64,000 nucleotides of DNA from Crassaminicella profunda (GTDB lineage Bacteria > Bacillota > Clostridia > Peptostreptococcales > Thermotaleaceae): assembly GCF_019884785.1 (NCBI RefSeq), contig NZ_CP082326.1:1171355-1235354 (forward strand), in the 5' to 3' direction. Both the position numbers and the translations under genes were made by a program. Positions 43,909 through 52,632 of this stretch are shown here, in pieces (the first letter of the stretch is position 1; each line of letters opens with the position of its first letter). The notes below the pieces were generated by a model. That model saw nothing but the letters and a program-made list of their open reading frames with translations, was not told the DNA's origin and made no database searches.

Positions 43909-44325
43909 TTGCTGCTTAAAATTTTAGCAATCTTTGTGGGTTTTTCTGAAGGAGCTATTGTAGGAACTGCACTCATTGCATTTTTAACAATATTAGACAT
44001 TGTCCCAAGACTTGCACAGCTTACAGACACAGAAAATCATATTAAAGTTTATGAATTTACTATTGCTATAACAGTTACTACTTTATCATTAGCAAATTTT
44101 TTAGATATGAATATTACTTTAGGAAAAATAATGGTGATTTTAGTAGGTTTTTTAATGGGCACTTTTATTGGGCTATTGGCTTCTGCTTTAACAGAGGTGA
44201 CCAATGTGATTCCTGTCATTGTAAGTCGATTTATGCTCTATGAGTATTCAAAATATATATTTGTAGCTTTAGCAGGAGGAAAAGTAATGGGTGCACTCAT
44301 CTACTGGATTTTCTTAAATCATTAG
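43909..44325 (+). CDS. spoVAB: Stage V sporulation protein AB
   Basis: 138 aa, about four TM segments, starting FVGFSEGAIVGTALIAFLTILDIVPRL (read in parts). It has TTG at 43909 after GGCTGGTGAAG. Position between spoVAA and spoVAC supports the call. Confidence 0.9.
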   Translation: MLLKILAIFVGFSEGAIVGTALIAFLTILDIVPRLAQLTDTENHIKVYEFTIAITVTTLSLANFLDMNITLGKIMVILVGFLMGTFIGLLASALTEVTNVIPVIVSRFMLYEYSKYIFVALAGGKVMGALIYWIFLNH

Positions 44326-44339
44326 GAAGGATGGAAAAA

Positions 44340-44495
44340 ATGCAAAAAAGTCATCATAGAGGATTTGAAAATAATTTTATACTACCGAACCAGGTAGAAG
44401 AAAAGGAAAGAAGACAAGAATTTGAAAGTATAGCATCAAATGAAAAGATATTCAGTGGAGGATTAAAATCAACTTTAGAGCAAATAAAACATTAG
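44340..44495 (+). CDS. Small hydrophilic protein (51 aa) between spoVAB and spoVAC
   Basis: MQKSHHRGFENNFILPNQVEEKERRQEFE...KSTLEQIKH, highly charged, no TM. The AGGAAGG site fits the ATG at 44340; the ATG at 44331 is too close. 16 bp before spoVAC. Unknown; an extra member of the operon. Confidence 0.6.
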   Translation: MQKSHHRGFENNFILPNQVEEKERRQEFESIASNEKIFSGGLKSTLEQIKH

Positions 44496-44511
44496 AAAGG
44501 AAGTGACCTTT

Positions 44512-44973
44512 ATGGAAAATACAAAAAATGCAACTTTGAATAAGCAATACAAATATAATCAATATGTGAAAAAGAAGAGCCCGAAGCCTAAATTTTTAAA
44601 AAACTCCATATGGGCATTTTTCGTAGGTGGATTTATTTGTACAATAGGGCAATTTATTTCAAACACCTTAAAAAATATGGATCTTCCAAAAGATGACGTA
44701 TCTACAGCTACTGCAATTATTTTAATTTTTCTAGGGGCATTTCTTACGGGACTAGGGGTATATGACAAAATAGGAAAAAGGGCAGGAGGAGGTTCTATTG
44801 TTCCTATTACAGGCTTTGCAAATTCAATTGTATCTCCAGCTATGGAATTTAAAAGAGAAGGATATATATTTGGTGTAGGTGCAAAAATGTTTATTTTAGC
44901 AGGACCTGTTTTGGTTTATGGATTTACTTCTTCTGTAATTGTTGGATTAATATATTTTTTCCTTGATAAATAA
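44512..44973 (+). CDS. spoVAC: Stage V sporulation protein AC
   Basis: 153 aa, about four TM segments. SpoVAC is thought to be a mechanosensitive channel part of the Ca-DPA system. Basic N-terminus, FFVGGFICTIGQ, GGSIVPITGFANSIVSPAMEFKREG (read in parts) is characteristic. ATG at 44512 has AAAGGAAG upstream. Confidence 0.94.
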   Translation: MENTKNATLNKQYKYNQYVKKKSPKPKFLKNSIWAFFVGGFICTIGQFISNTLKNMDLPKDDVSTATAIILIFLGAFLTGLGVYDKIGKRAGGGSIVPITGFANSIVSPAMEFKREGYIFGVGAKMFILAGPVLVYGFTSSVIVGLIYFFLDK

Positions 44974-44987
44974 GGAGGCTGAAAGCA

Positions 44988-46010
44988 TTGGCTATAAAGA
45001 AAATAGGAAAACAAACAGTAAAATTCCAAAATCCTCCTGTCATCATTGCAACAGGAACCACTGTAGGACCCAAGGAAGGGGAAGGTCCATTAAGGGAATA
45101 TTTCGATACGGTTTTATCTGATGATTTGTATGGAGAAAATAGTTGGGAATTAGCTGAGAGCAAGATGTTAAGAGAGTCAGTAAAAAAGGCTATACAAAAG
45201 GCAGATAAAAATATCTCAGAGATGGACTATATGTTTTCAGGAGATTTGTTAAATCAATTAATGTCTACTTCTTTTGCAGCAAGGGACCTGGGAATACCAT
45301 TTTTTGGGTTATATGGAGCTTGTTCTACTATGGCAGAATCATTAAGCTTAGGAAGTATGATTATGGATGGAGGTTATGCAGATTATGTAGTAGCTGTTAC
45401 GTCAAGCCATTTTAGTTCAGCTGAAAGACAATATCGGTTTCCATTAGAGCATGGAAATCAAAGGGCACTTACTGCTCAATGGACTGTAACAGGTTCTGGT
45501 GCTGCTGTATTAGGAACAAATGGAAGAGGACCTCAAATTACCCATGTAACTACTGGAAAAGTAGTTGATTTGGGAATAAAGGATGTAAATAATATGGGTG
45601 CTGCTATGGCGCCAGCAGCAGCAGATACCCTTGTAAATCATTTTCAAGATACAGGCTTCACTCCTGAATACTATGATTTAATTGTAACAGGAGACCTTGG
45701 CGCTGTGGGGAAAGAAATCGCTGAAGAAATGGTATTGGATAAAGGTTATAATATGACAAAAGTCTATAATGACTGTGGACTACTTATATTTGATAACAAG
45801 GTTCAGGATACTCATGCAGGAGGAAGTGGGTGTGGATGCTCTGCTTCAGTCTTTTGTGGATATATATATAAAGAAATGATGAAAAAAAATTTAAATACGG
45901 TATTACTTATTTCAACAGGAGCATTATTATCTACTACAAGTGCTCAACAGGGACAAACGATCCCAGGAATTGCACATGCTGTAACAATTACAAATACATT
46001 AGAAGGGTGA
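44988..46010 (+). CDS. spoVAD: Stage V sporulation protein AD
   Basis: 340 aa, thiolase-fold, soluble, binds dipicolinate. PPVIIATGTTVGPKEGEGPL at the start, GLYGACSTMAESL and GSGCGCSASVF near the end. TTG start after AAGGAGG. It overlaps the next gene's leader by the TGATAAATATG junction. Confidence 0.95.
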   Translation: MAIKKIGKQTVKFQNPPVIIATGTTVGPKEGEGPLREYFDTVLSDDLYGENSWELAESKMLRESVKKAIQKADKNISEMDYMFSGDLLNQLMSTSFAARDLGIPFFGLYGACSTMAESLSLGSMIMDGGYADYVVAVTSSHFSSAERQYRFPLEHGNQRALTAQWTVTGSGAAVLGTNGRGPQITHVTTGKVVDLGIKDVNNMGAAMAPAAADTLVNHFQDTGFTPEYYDLIVTGDLGAVGKEIAEEMVLDKGYNMTKVYNDCGLLIFDNKVQDTHAGGSGCGCSASVFCGYIYKEMMKKNLNTVLLISTGALLSTTSAQQGQTIPGIAHAVTITNTLEG

Positions 46011-46015
46011 TAAAT

Positions 46016-46372
46016 ATGGATTATCTTCGAGCATTTATTGTTGGTGGTGTGATATGTGTCATTGGGCAGCTTCTAATGGATGGAACAAAGCTTACTCCAG
46101 CCCATGTATTGGTATTGTTTGTTACCTCCGGCGTGATTTTAACTGCTGTTGGGATTTATGAACCTATCGTAAAATTTGGTGGAGCTGGAGCTACCGTGCC
46201 TATACCAGGATTTGGATATACCTTGGCAAAGGGAGCTATGAAATCTGCAAAGGATAATGGTTTATTAGGGGCATTTACAGGGGGAGTTCAAGCTGGTGCA
46301 GGAGGTGTTGCAGCAGCAATAGTATTTGGCTATACAATGGCACTTATTTTTAATCCAAAATCAAAGAAGTAA
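46016..46372 (+). CDS. spoVAE: Stage V sporulation protein AE (SpoVAEb)
   Basis: 118 aa with about four TM segments, similar in layout to SpoVAC (FIVGGVICVIGQLLMD, GAGATVPIPGFGYTLAKG). ATG 46016, six bp after the spoVAD stop. Confidence 0.93.
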   Translation: MDYLRAFIVGGVICVIGQLLMDGTKLTPAHVLVLFVTSGVILTAVGIYEPIVKFGGAGATVPIPGFGYTLAKGAMKSAKDNGLLGAFTGGVQAGAGGVAAAIVFGYTMALIFNPKSKK

Positions 46373-46389
46373 AAGAAAGGATCCTGCAT

Positions 46390-46989
46390 ATGAAAAGAAA
46401 AGTAATTTTAGTAACAGATGGAGATCGTGTTGCACAAAGGGCTGTTCAAAGAGCTGTAACCAATATTGGTGGAAGATGCATATCACGTTCTGGAGGAAAT
46501 CCTACACCTGTGAGTGGTAGCGAAATAGTAGAATTAATTAAAACTGCAAAATATGATCCCGTGGTAGTTATGGTAGATGACAAAGGAAGTCCAGCTACAG
46601 CAGAAGGGGAACGAGCACTATATGAAATTGCTAATCATCCAGACATTGAAATCTTAGGAGTTGTGGCAGTGGCTTCAAATACACCAGGAGTAGAAGGAAT
46701 TAAAGTAGATTTTTCCATTTCTTGTAATGGGAAAATTGTTAAAAGCTCTGTGGATAAGCAAGGGTTACCCAAAAAAGAGAATATTCTTTATGGAGATACG
46801 GTAGATATTATTAATCAATGCAATGTTCCTTTAGTTATTGGGATTGGAGATATAGGAAAAATGGATGGTAAGGATGATTGTGAGATTGGTGCTCCCATTA
46901 TTACAAAAGCAATGGAGGAAATATTAACTAGGAGTGGATATTTCAATGGATCTAAAAAAGAAATTAGAGGAAAATCTAAAAATTCTTGA
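46390..46989 (+). CDS. Stage V sporulation protein AE, soluble type (SpoVAEa)
   Basis: 199 aa without TM segments. VILVTDGDRVAQRAVQRAV, RSGGNPTPVSG and VVVMVDDKGSPATAEGE are typical for SpoVAEa. Its last 44 bases overlap spoVAF. Confidence 0.92.
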   Translation: MKRKVILVTDGDRVAQRAVQRAVTNIGGRCISRSGGNPTPVSGSEIVELIKTAKYDPVVVMVDDKGSPATAEGERALYEIANHPDIEILGVVAVASNTPGVEGIKVDFSISCNGKIVKSSVDKQGLPKKENILYGDTVDIINQCNVPLVIGIGDIGKMDGKDDCEIGAPIITKAMEEILTRSGYFNGSKKEIRGKSKNS

Positions 46990-48418
46990 TGAGGAATTAG
47001 GCATATCTAAAAGCTTTGATGTTGTAAATAGAGAAATACTTATTGCTAATAAAAAAGCTTGCTTATTGTTTATTGATGGCTTTGCAAAAGATGATATCAT
47101 GTTATATATCATGAAAATTCTTCAAAATTTAGAATCAAAGGATTTTCGAAGATGTATTGTAGAAAAGCTAATGAAGGAAAAAATTCCTTATTTAGAGGTT
47201 GAAGCAAGCAGAGATATGGAACAGATTAAATTTATGGTGTTATCGGGAGCTTTGACAATTTTGATTGATGGAGAAGAAGAAGCTATTATACTTGATGTGA
47301 GGACGTATCCTGCAAGAGGACCAGAAGAACCAGATTTAGAAAGAGTTACAAGGGGAGCAAGAGATGGATTAACAGAAACCATCGTATTTAATACAGCATT
47401 AATAAGAAGAAGAGTAAGAGATCCCAACTTAAGATTTGAAATGACGAAAGTTGGAAGAAGATCCCAAACAGATGTGGTAGTAGGATATATAGAGGATATT
47501 GCCAATCCCAAGCTAATAGAGGATATCAAGAAAAAGTTAGATGAAGTTGATACAGATGCTTTAGAGATGGCAGAAAAGAGTTTAGAAGAATTTATATTAG
47601 GAAGAAATTGGAATCCTCTACCTCAGGCAAGGTATACAGAAAGGGCCGATGTAGCTGCAGCCCATTTGTTTGAGGGACATATGATCATTATGGTAGATAC
47701 AACACCTAGTGTAATGATTCTTCCTGTGACCATTTTTCATTTTACTCAACATGCAGAAGATTATTATCAAAATCCTGCAGTAGGGACTTACATGAGATGG
47801 ATTCGATTAATTGCTATGTTTTTATCTTTTATATTACCTCCACTATGGTTGGTTTTGGTGTATAATAAAGGAATCCTTCCAGATTGGTTAAAATTTTTAG
47901 GACCTAAAGAGACGGGGCAAATTCCTTTGTTTTTGCAGTTTCTCACTTTAGAAATGGGCATTGATATTTTAAGAATTGCATCCATACATACACCCAATGC
48001 GTTGACTACTTCTTTGGGAATTATAGGAGGATTAGTCTTAAGCGAATTTGCAGTGAAGGTAGGATGGTTTATTCCAGAAACAGTACTATATATGGCCATT
48101 GCAAGTATTGGGATGTTTGCAACTCCTAGTATTGAATTTTCTATGGCTATAAGAATCTTTCGATTGATTTTATTAATATGCACGGGACTTTTTAAAACCA
48201 TAGGATTCTTTGGAGCCTCTTTATTTTTATTCATTGTAATTCTTCGTACAAAATCCTTTGGTGGCGTAAGTTATTTATGGCCTCTTATTCCTTTTAATAG
48301 AAGAGGATTATCTACTGTTTTCTTTCGAAAGCCTATTCCAGAAATAAGATATCGACCAGATTTTCTAAAAACAAGAGATCAAGACTGTTCACCGCCGAAA
48401 GATACAACGCCAGAATAA
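46946..48418 (+). CDS. spoVAF: Stage V sporulation protein AF (GerA-A family)
   Basis: 490 aa. A soluble N-terminal domain (1-280) and five or six TM segments (about 283-440), homologous to germinant receptor A subunits: DVRTYPARGPEEPDLERVTRGARDG, FTQHAEDYYQNPAVGTYMRWIR. AGGAG at 46930 supports ATG 46946 inside the upstream gene. Last gene of the spoVA operon. Confidence 0.95.
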   Translation: MDLKKKLEENLKILDEELGISKSFDVVNREILIANKKACLLFIDGFAKDDIMLYIMKILQNLESKDFRRCIVEKLMKEKIPYLEVEASRDMEQIKFMVLSGALTILIDGEEEAIILDVRTYPARGPEEPDLERVTRGARDGLTETIVFNTALIRRRVRDPNLRFEMTKVGRRSQTDVVVGYIEDIANPKLIEDIKKKLDEVDTDALEMAEKSLEEFILGRNWNPLPQARYTERADVAAAHLFEGHMIIMVDTTPSVMILPVTIFHFTQHAEDYYQNPAVGTYMRWIRLIAMFLSFILPPLWLVLVYNKGILPDWLKFLGPKETGQIPLFLQFLTLEMGIDILRIASIHTPNALTTSLGIIGGLVLSEFAVKVGWFIPETVLYMAIASIGMFATPSIEFSMAIRIFRLILLICTGLFKTIGFFGASLFLFIVILRTKSFGGVSYLWPLIPFNRRGLSTVFFRKPIPEIRYRPDFLKTRDQDCSPPKDTTPE

Positions 48419-48450
48419 AAAAGAAGACTCCGAGGAGTCTTCTTTTAATT
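48417..48450. terminator. Bidirectional terminator
   Basis: AAGAAGACTC-CGAG-GAGTCTTCTT with A/T runs. Confidence 0.92.
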
Positions 48451-51348
48451 TTGAGAGTCAATGATGATTTCTTCATTTTCATTTGGTTGAATGGTTCCAT
48501 CTGGTATATTATTTTCAGGATCTAAAGGATTATTCTCTCCAGGTGAAGGAGATGGAACAAAATCTATTGGTGGCTGACTATTAAATTCATTGTGATCAGG
48601 ACAGTATTCAATAGGTGCTTCATATTTATAGTCACCTGGTACGATGCCATTATTTTTTGCAGGATCGTATGGGACTTTTCTTTTAACGAAAACTCGTTTT
48701 TCAACTAATGTTGGTGGACAATATGGAGTAGCGAGTTTATTGGTACTCGTATCTACTTCTAACTGAACATGTACATCATCATAATCTGTTGGTTGTGTAC
48801 CTTTAATAAAGTATTCACTTCGAACAGTAGAACCTCTAGGATCAAGCTTGCTAAATTCTGTAGGGAGTTTTCCAGATTTTGTATCTACTGAAATACGAAT
48901 AACATCTTTAGGCTTTGTAAAACTCTTACCAGGTAGTCCTTCATGAACTTGATCCATGACCTTTTTCCAAAGATACAGCTTTCCTCTTGTAGCTGCTCTT
49001 CCAAGTTCTATTTGAAGGTCATTTCCCATCCATACAGCACCTACATAATAGGGTGTATAACCAACAAACCAAGCATCATAGCTATCTGATGTGGTACCTG
49101 TTTTCCCAGCTACTTGGATATTTTTATTGTTTAATGTTGCTTTACGTGCAGTTCCACTTGTTACAGTTGTTCTCATCATATCTGTTACAATAAATGCTGC
49201 TCCAGGACTAGCTACGTAATTTTTATAGCTTTCATTTTCTAAAATAATATTTCCTTCTCGATCTGTAATTTTTGTGAATGATTTAGGTTGAATGTAGATT
49301 CCTTCATTGGCTAAAGCGCCATAAGCAGCAGTCATTTCTAATGGGCTGATTCCCTTTGTCATTCCACCAAGGGCTACAGCCGATAGATTTTGGTCATTGT
49401 AGCGACCCTTTTCTACTAAACTTGTAATGCCAAATTTCTTTAGATAATCGATTGATGTTTGAACACCAATTTTTTCACCAATTTTTACGGCTACAACATT
49501 CATAGACATTTCAACTCCTCGTCGAAGGGTTGATAAGCCATCAAATCGTTTAGTCCAATTTCTAGGCCACATGCGACCATTACCATCGTAATGAGGAACA
49601 TCATCTACAACAGTAGCTGCTGTCCATCCATTGTCAATGGCAGGAGTATAAATAGATATGGGTTTAATAGAAGAACCAGGCTGTCTTGGCTCTATGGCTC
49701 TGTTATATAATTTTCTACCTTTAACTTCTCTACCTCCTACAAGACCTTTGATTTCTCCCACATAAGGATCTATGATAACCATAGCGGATTGAGGTTGTAC
49801 AACACCTTTATCGCTTATGTAATAGTTATCTTTATTGATGAGTAGATTACCGCTACCATCTTTGATGAAAAATTCAGGATTTGATGATATAAATGAACTA
49901 CTTACAATGACATTTTTATTACTATCATATTGCTTGTATTCACTTGGAATTTTTAAATTTCCACCCTTGTGCATTAAAACTTCTTTTGCTGCATTGAGTG
50001 TATAAGAATCTTTTACAGAAACTCGTACACCTGCGATTTGTCCGTTTTCATAAAGAGATGTAAAGTTTAAGCGTTTTCCTTTAAAAAGAATAAGGTTTCC
50101 TGCTGGATCATACTGATAATGTCCTTTAGGAATAATTAGTTGTTCTTGATTATTAATAAGATTTGTACGCTTATACATTAAAACTTTTCTGTTTTTTGCT
50201 AAGATATTGCCGGCACTATCTTTTTTGGCTATTAAGCCAGGAAAATTCTTATTGTCTTCATATTCTTTTTCAAGTATTTTTTGAATTCTTAAATCCATGG
50301 TACTGTAAATTCTAAGACCTCGATTATAAAGCATAATTTTTGCTTCTTCTTCGGTTTTTCCTAATTGTTCCATAATGGCTTTGATAACATCACTTTTTAC
50401 TTTATCTGTAAAAAATGATGAAATGCCATAAACTTGTTTCTTTCCAGGTTTTAAATGTGTTTTTAAATCTTCATTCATTGCTGATTGATATTCTTCTTCT
50501 GTAATCTTATTTTCATTTTTCATGATTTTTAAAACCAATTGTTGTCTAGGCTTATATCTCTCATCATAAACGATAGTATAAATCTCATCGCTATCATCTA
50601 TAATATAATGCTTATTTGGATCAACATCTTCTTTTCTAAGTGTTTTTAATGGTGAATATTTAGAAGGATTTTTTGTGATACCAGCGATTAATGCACATTC
50701 TGCTAAATCTAATTCACTTATATCCTTTGAAAAATAAGTAAAGGCTGCGCCTTGTACGCCCTTAGCACCACCACCTAAATATACAGTATTTAAATATGCT
50801 TCTAAAATTTGAGGTTTTAGTAATTGTTGTTCAAGCTGAAATGCGTAATATGCTTCCTTAACTTTTCTTTCTACACTTTTTTCATTGGTTAAATAAAGAT
50901 TTTTTACTAATTGCTGGGTGATTGTACTAGCACCTTGTACAGGAGCACCTGCTTTAAGATCTTCCCATAATGCTTTTACAATTCTTTTTGGATTAATGCC
51001 TCTATGAGTCATAAAATCTTGGTCTTCAATGGCAATAAAAGCATCTTTAAGATCTTCTGGAATTTTATCAATTTTTACAATGGTTCTTAGGCCATCCCCT
51101 TCAACTTTTTCGATGAGTTTTCCCTGATTATCATAAATAAAGGAGTTTTCATCAAGGCGTGTGTAAATATCGCTACCGTCAATAGGTTCAGCAGATTTGA
51201 CAATTGCAAAAACCCATCCAGCTAATGCGCCACCTCCAATAAAAGTAACCAATAAAAACATAAGAATAAATATTCTTATAATACTTATTTTTTTCTTCTT
51301 CTTTTTCTTTTTTGAACTTCTAGATTTTTCTTCGTTATTTTCTGTCAA
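48445..51348 (-). CDS. Class A penicillin-binding protein (PBP1A-like)
   Basis: 967 aa bifunctional peptidoglycan synthase. Short cytosolic N-terminus with eight lysines in a row, one TM (about 25-50), GT51 domain (AFIAIEDQDFMTHRGI, QGASTITQQLVKNLYLT), and a transpeptidase with PGSSIKP (SxxK), SMN and AGKTGTT. A beta-rich insert of about 150 residues (DPAGNLILFKGK, DSNKNVIVSS, DGSGNLLINK repeats) lies before the transpeptidase. The C-terminus is Pro/Asn/Glu-rich. TTG at 51348 fits AGGAGGGGA; the longer frame starts upstream of that site. Confidence 0.94.
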   Translation of the reverse strand: MTENNEEKSRSSKKKKKKKKISIIRIFILMFLLVTFIGGGALAGWVFAIVKSAEPIDGSDIYTRLDENSFIYDNQGKLIEKVEGDGLRTIVKIDKIPEDLKDAFIAIEDQDFMTHRGINPKRIVKALWEDLKAGAPVQGASTITQQLVKNLYLTNEKSVERKVKEAYYAFQLEQQLLKPQILEAYLNTVYLGGGAKGVQGAAFTYFSKDISELDLAECALIAGITKNPSKYSPLKTLRKEDVDPNKHYIIDDSDEIYTIVYDERYKPRQQLVLKIMKNENKITEEEYQSAMNEDLKTHLKPGKKQVYGISSFFTDKVKSDVIKAIMEQLGKTEEEAKIMLYNRGLRIYSTMDLRIQKILEKEYEDNKNFPGLIAKKDSAGNILAKNRKVLMYKRTNLINNQEQLIIPKGHYQYDPAGNLILFKGKRLNFTSLYENGQIAGVRVSVKDSYTLNAAKEVLMHKGGNLKIPSEYKQYDSNKNVIVSSSFISSNPEFFIKDGSGNLLINKDNYYISDKGVVQPQSAMVIIDPYVGEIKGLVGGREVKGRKLYNRAIEPRQPGSSIKPISIYTPAIDNGWTAATVVDDVPHYDGNGRMWPRNWTKRFDGLSTLRRGVEMSMNVVAVKIGEKIGVQTSIDYLKKFGITSLVEKGRYNDQNLSAVALGGMTKGISPLEMTAAYGALANEGIYIQPKSFTKITDREGNIILENESYKNYVASPGAAFIVTDMMRTTVTSGTARKATLNNKNIQVAGKTGTTSDSYDAWFVGYTPYYVGAVWMGNDLQIELGRAATRGKLYLWKKVMDQVHEGLPGKSFTKPKDVIRISVDTKSGKLPTEFSKLDPRGSTVRSEYFIKGTQPTDYDDVHVQLEVDTSTNKLATPYCPPTLVEKRVFVKRKVPYDPAKNNGIVPGDYKYEAPIEYCPDHNEFNSQPPIDFVPSPSPGENNPLDPENNIPDGTIQPNENEEIIIDSQN

Positions 51349-51567
51349 AGTAAATCCCCTCCTAATACAGAAAGAAAAAAGTATAAAAATAATTGGACAC
51401 AACTACTCATAATTATATCATATGAATAAGGGGTTGTTAATGAAAAAAACAATATATCCATTTATAGGAGGGTTTTAGTGGAATGGTTTTATTGTTATTA
51501 AGGGGATATTTTGTTATGATAATGATAGAATTTTGAAAATATATATCTTTAAAAAGGGGAAGAGAAC

Positions 51568-51930
51568 ATGCTATATAGAAATAGTGATTTTTATATTGAT
51601 CATGATTTTGAAATAAGAGTTGTAAGAGAAGAAAAAAATGATATAGATTTATTGATTCCTATAGAAAATAGAACTTTAAACTTATATTTAGAAGGGGAAG
51701 AGGTTTTAAATTCAAGAATGCAGTTTTCTACTATAAAGGGAATATTATTTAGATTTTGTACCTTAGAGAATAGTCATATTTGTACGATTCACTTACTAAG
51801 AAATATAGATATACATTCTTCAATTGTTAATTTTGAAATAGATTATAAAGATTATTTTATTGGGATTAAGAATAAAGAATATTTTATAGAAATGAGATTT
51901 TATAAAAAAGAGGGAACTGCTTTACAATAA
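51568..51930 (+). CDS. Hypothetical protein (120 aa)
   Basis: Soluble, beta-rich (LNLYLEGEEVLNSRMQFSTIKGILFRF), no known domain. ATG after AAAAGGGGAAGAG. Monocistronic with its own terminator. Positions 51349-51567 hold no gene. Confidence 0.65.
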   Translation: MLYRNSDFYIDHDFEIRVVREEKNDIDLLIPIENRTLNLYLEGEEVLNSRMQFSTIKGILFRFCTLENSHICTIHLLRNIDIHSSIVNFEIDYKDYFIGIKNKEYFIEMRFYKKEGTALQ

Positions 51931-51947
51931 AGGATTTATGTAAATAT

Positions 51948-51980
51948 AAAAGCTTGACAGAAAAACTGTCAAGCTTTTAT
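51948..51980. terminator. Bidirectional terminator
   Basis: AAAGCTTGACAG-AAAAA-CTGTCAAGCTTT. Confidence 0.9.
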
Positions 51981-52282
51981 TGATCTTTCATATTTTGCAT
52001 TTGTAAAAAAGCCATAGCCATTTCAAGACCTTTTACAAGTTCTGTTTTTACAAGATCTAAATTTTGTTCTTCTGTACCATCAGTTACAGTAAGTCTTACC
52101 ATGTTTTTACCCACTTCAAGCTGAACAAAGTCATCCTTTAATATAGATTTTGCAGCATCCTTTAACATGGATCTAATTTTTTGATCTTGTAGATAGTTTT
52201 CAAATTGATTTTGTAGTGAAATTAATATTCTTTTTTCTTCATCGAATTTTACATATTTTATAAATTGATTTAAAGTGTCCAT
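51977..52282 (-). CDS. Hypothetical protein (101 aa)
   Basis: Helical and soluble. Contains IKYVKFDEEKRILISLQNQFENYL and a C-terminal helix with QMQNM. No family recognised. Start ATG after AAAGGATT. Convergent with the 120-aa gene. Confidence 0.65.
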   Translation of the reverse strand: MDTLNQFIKYVKFDEEKRILISLQNQFENYLQDQKIRSMLKDAAKSILKDDFVQLEVGKNMVRLTVTDGTEEQNLDLVKTELVKGLEMAMAFLQMQNMKDQ

Positions 52283-52379
52283 AGCATAATCCTTTCTATA
52301 TAAAATTTCACGTTTATTATAACATTTTTAAACAAAAAAGTCCTTGCTATTTTTGGTTTTGAAGTTATTAAAAATTATA

Positions 52380-52408
52380 TTGCACCTAGTAGGAAAAGAT
52401 GCTATAAT
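52380..52408 (+). promoter_or_regulatory. Promoter of uraA
   Basis: TTGCAC-17 bp-TATAAT, about 25 nt before the first PyrR site. Confidence 0.75.
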
Positions 52409-52430
52409 TATTTAGGATTAAAAAGGAATC

Positions 52431-52536
52431 TTTAATTCAGTCCAGAGAGACTGGCAAGATAGAAATATTATGCTTCAATGATTTTGTATGTGCATATAAC
52501 TTCTTGTCAGTAGGCAAGAAGTTTTTTATATATGGT
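52431..52536 (+). promoter_or_regulatory. PyrR-dependent transcription attenuator (site 1)
   Basis: PyrR-binding loop TTCAGTCCAGAGAGACTGGC (52436-52455) followed by a terminator stem ACTTCTTG/CAAGAAGT with T6 at 52500-52536. UMP-bound PyrR should favour termination. Confidence 0.88.
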
Positions 52537-52556
52537 TAAAGTTAAAAAATGTTGCC

Positions 52557-52625
52557 TTTTAATTCGGTCCAGAGAGGCTGAGAAGGGAGAAGTGTGATAC
52601 TTTCTCCTTAAAAAATCAAAGGAGG
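52557..52625 (+). promoter_or_regulatory. Second PyrR-binding element, possibly translational
   Basis: TTCGGTCCAGAGAGGCTGAG (52563-52582) is a second PyrR site. It is followed by GGAGAAGT/ACTTTCTCC but no T-run. CTCCTT (52604-52609) can instead pair with the Shine-Dalgarno AAGGAG (52619-52624), so PyrR binding could expose an anti-SD. Confidence 0.75.
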
Positions 52626-52632
52626 TTTTTTT

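Noticed and set aside
46326-46520. 64-codon frame over the spoVAE/spoVAEa junction
   Set aside because: Out of frame with two conserved genes; no ribosome binding site.
51197-51412. 71-codon frame antisense to the PBP start
   Set aside because: The poly-Phe stretch is the reverse of the lysine run in the PBP N-terminus.
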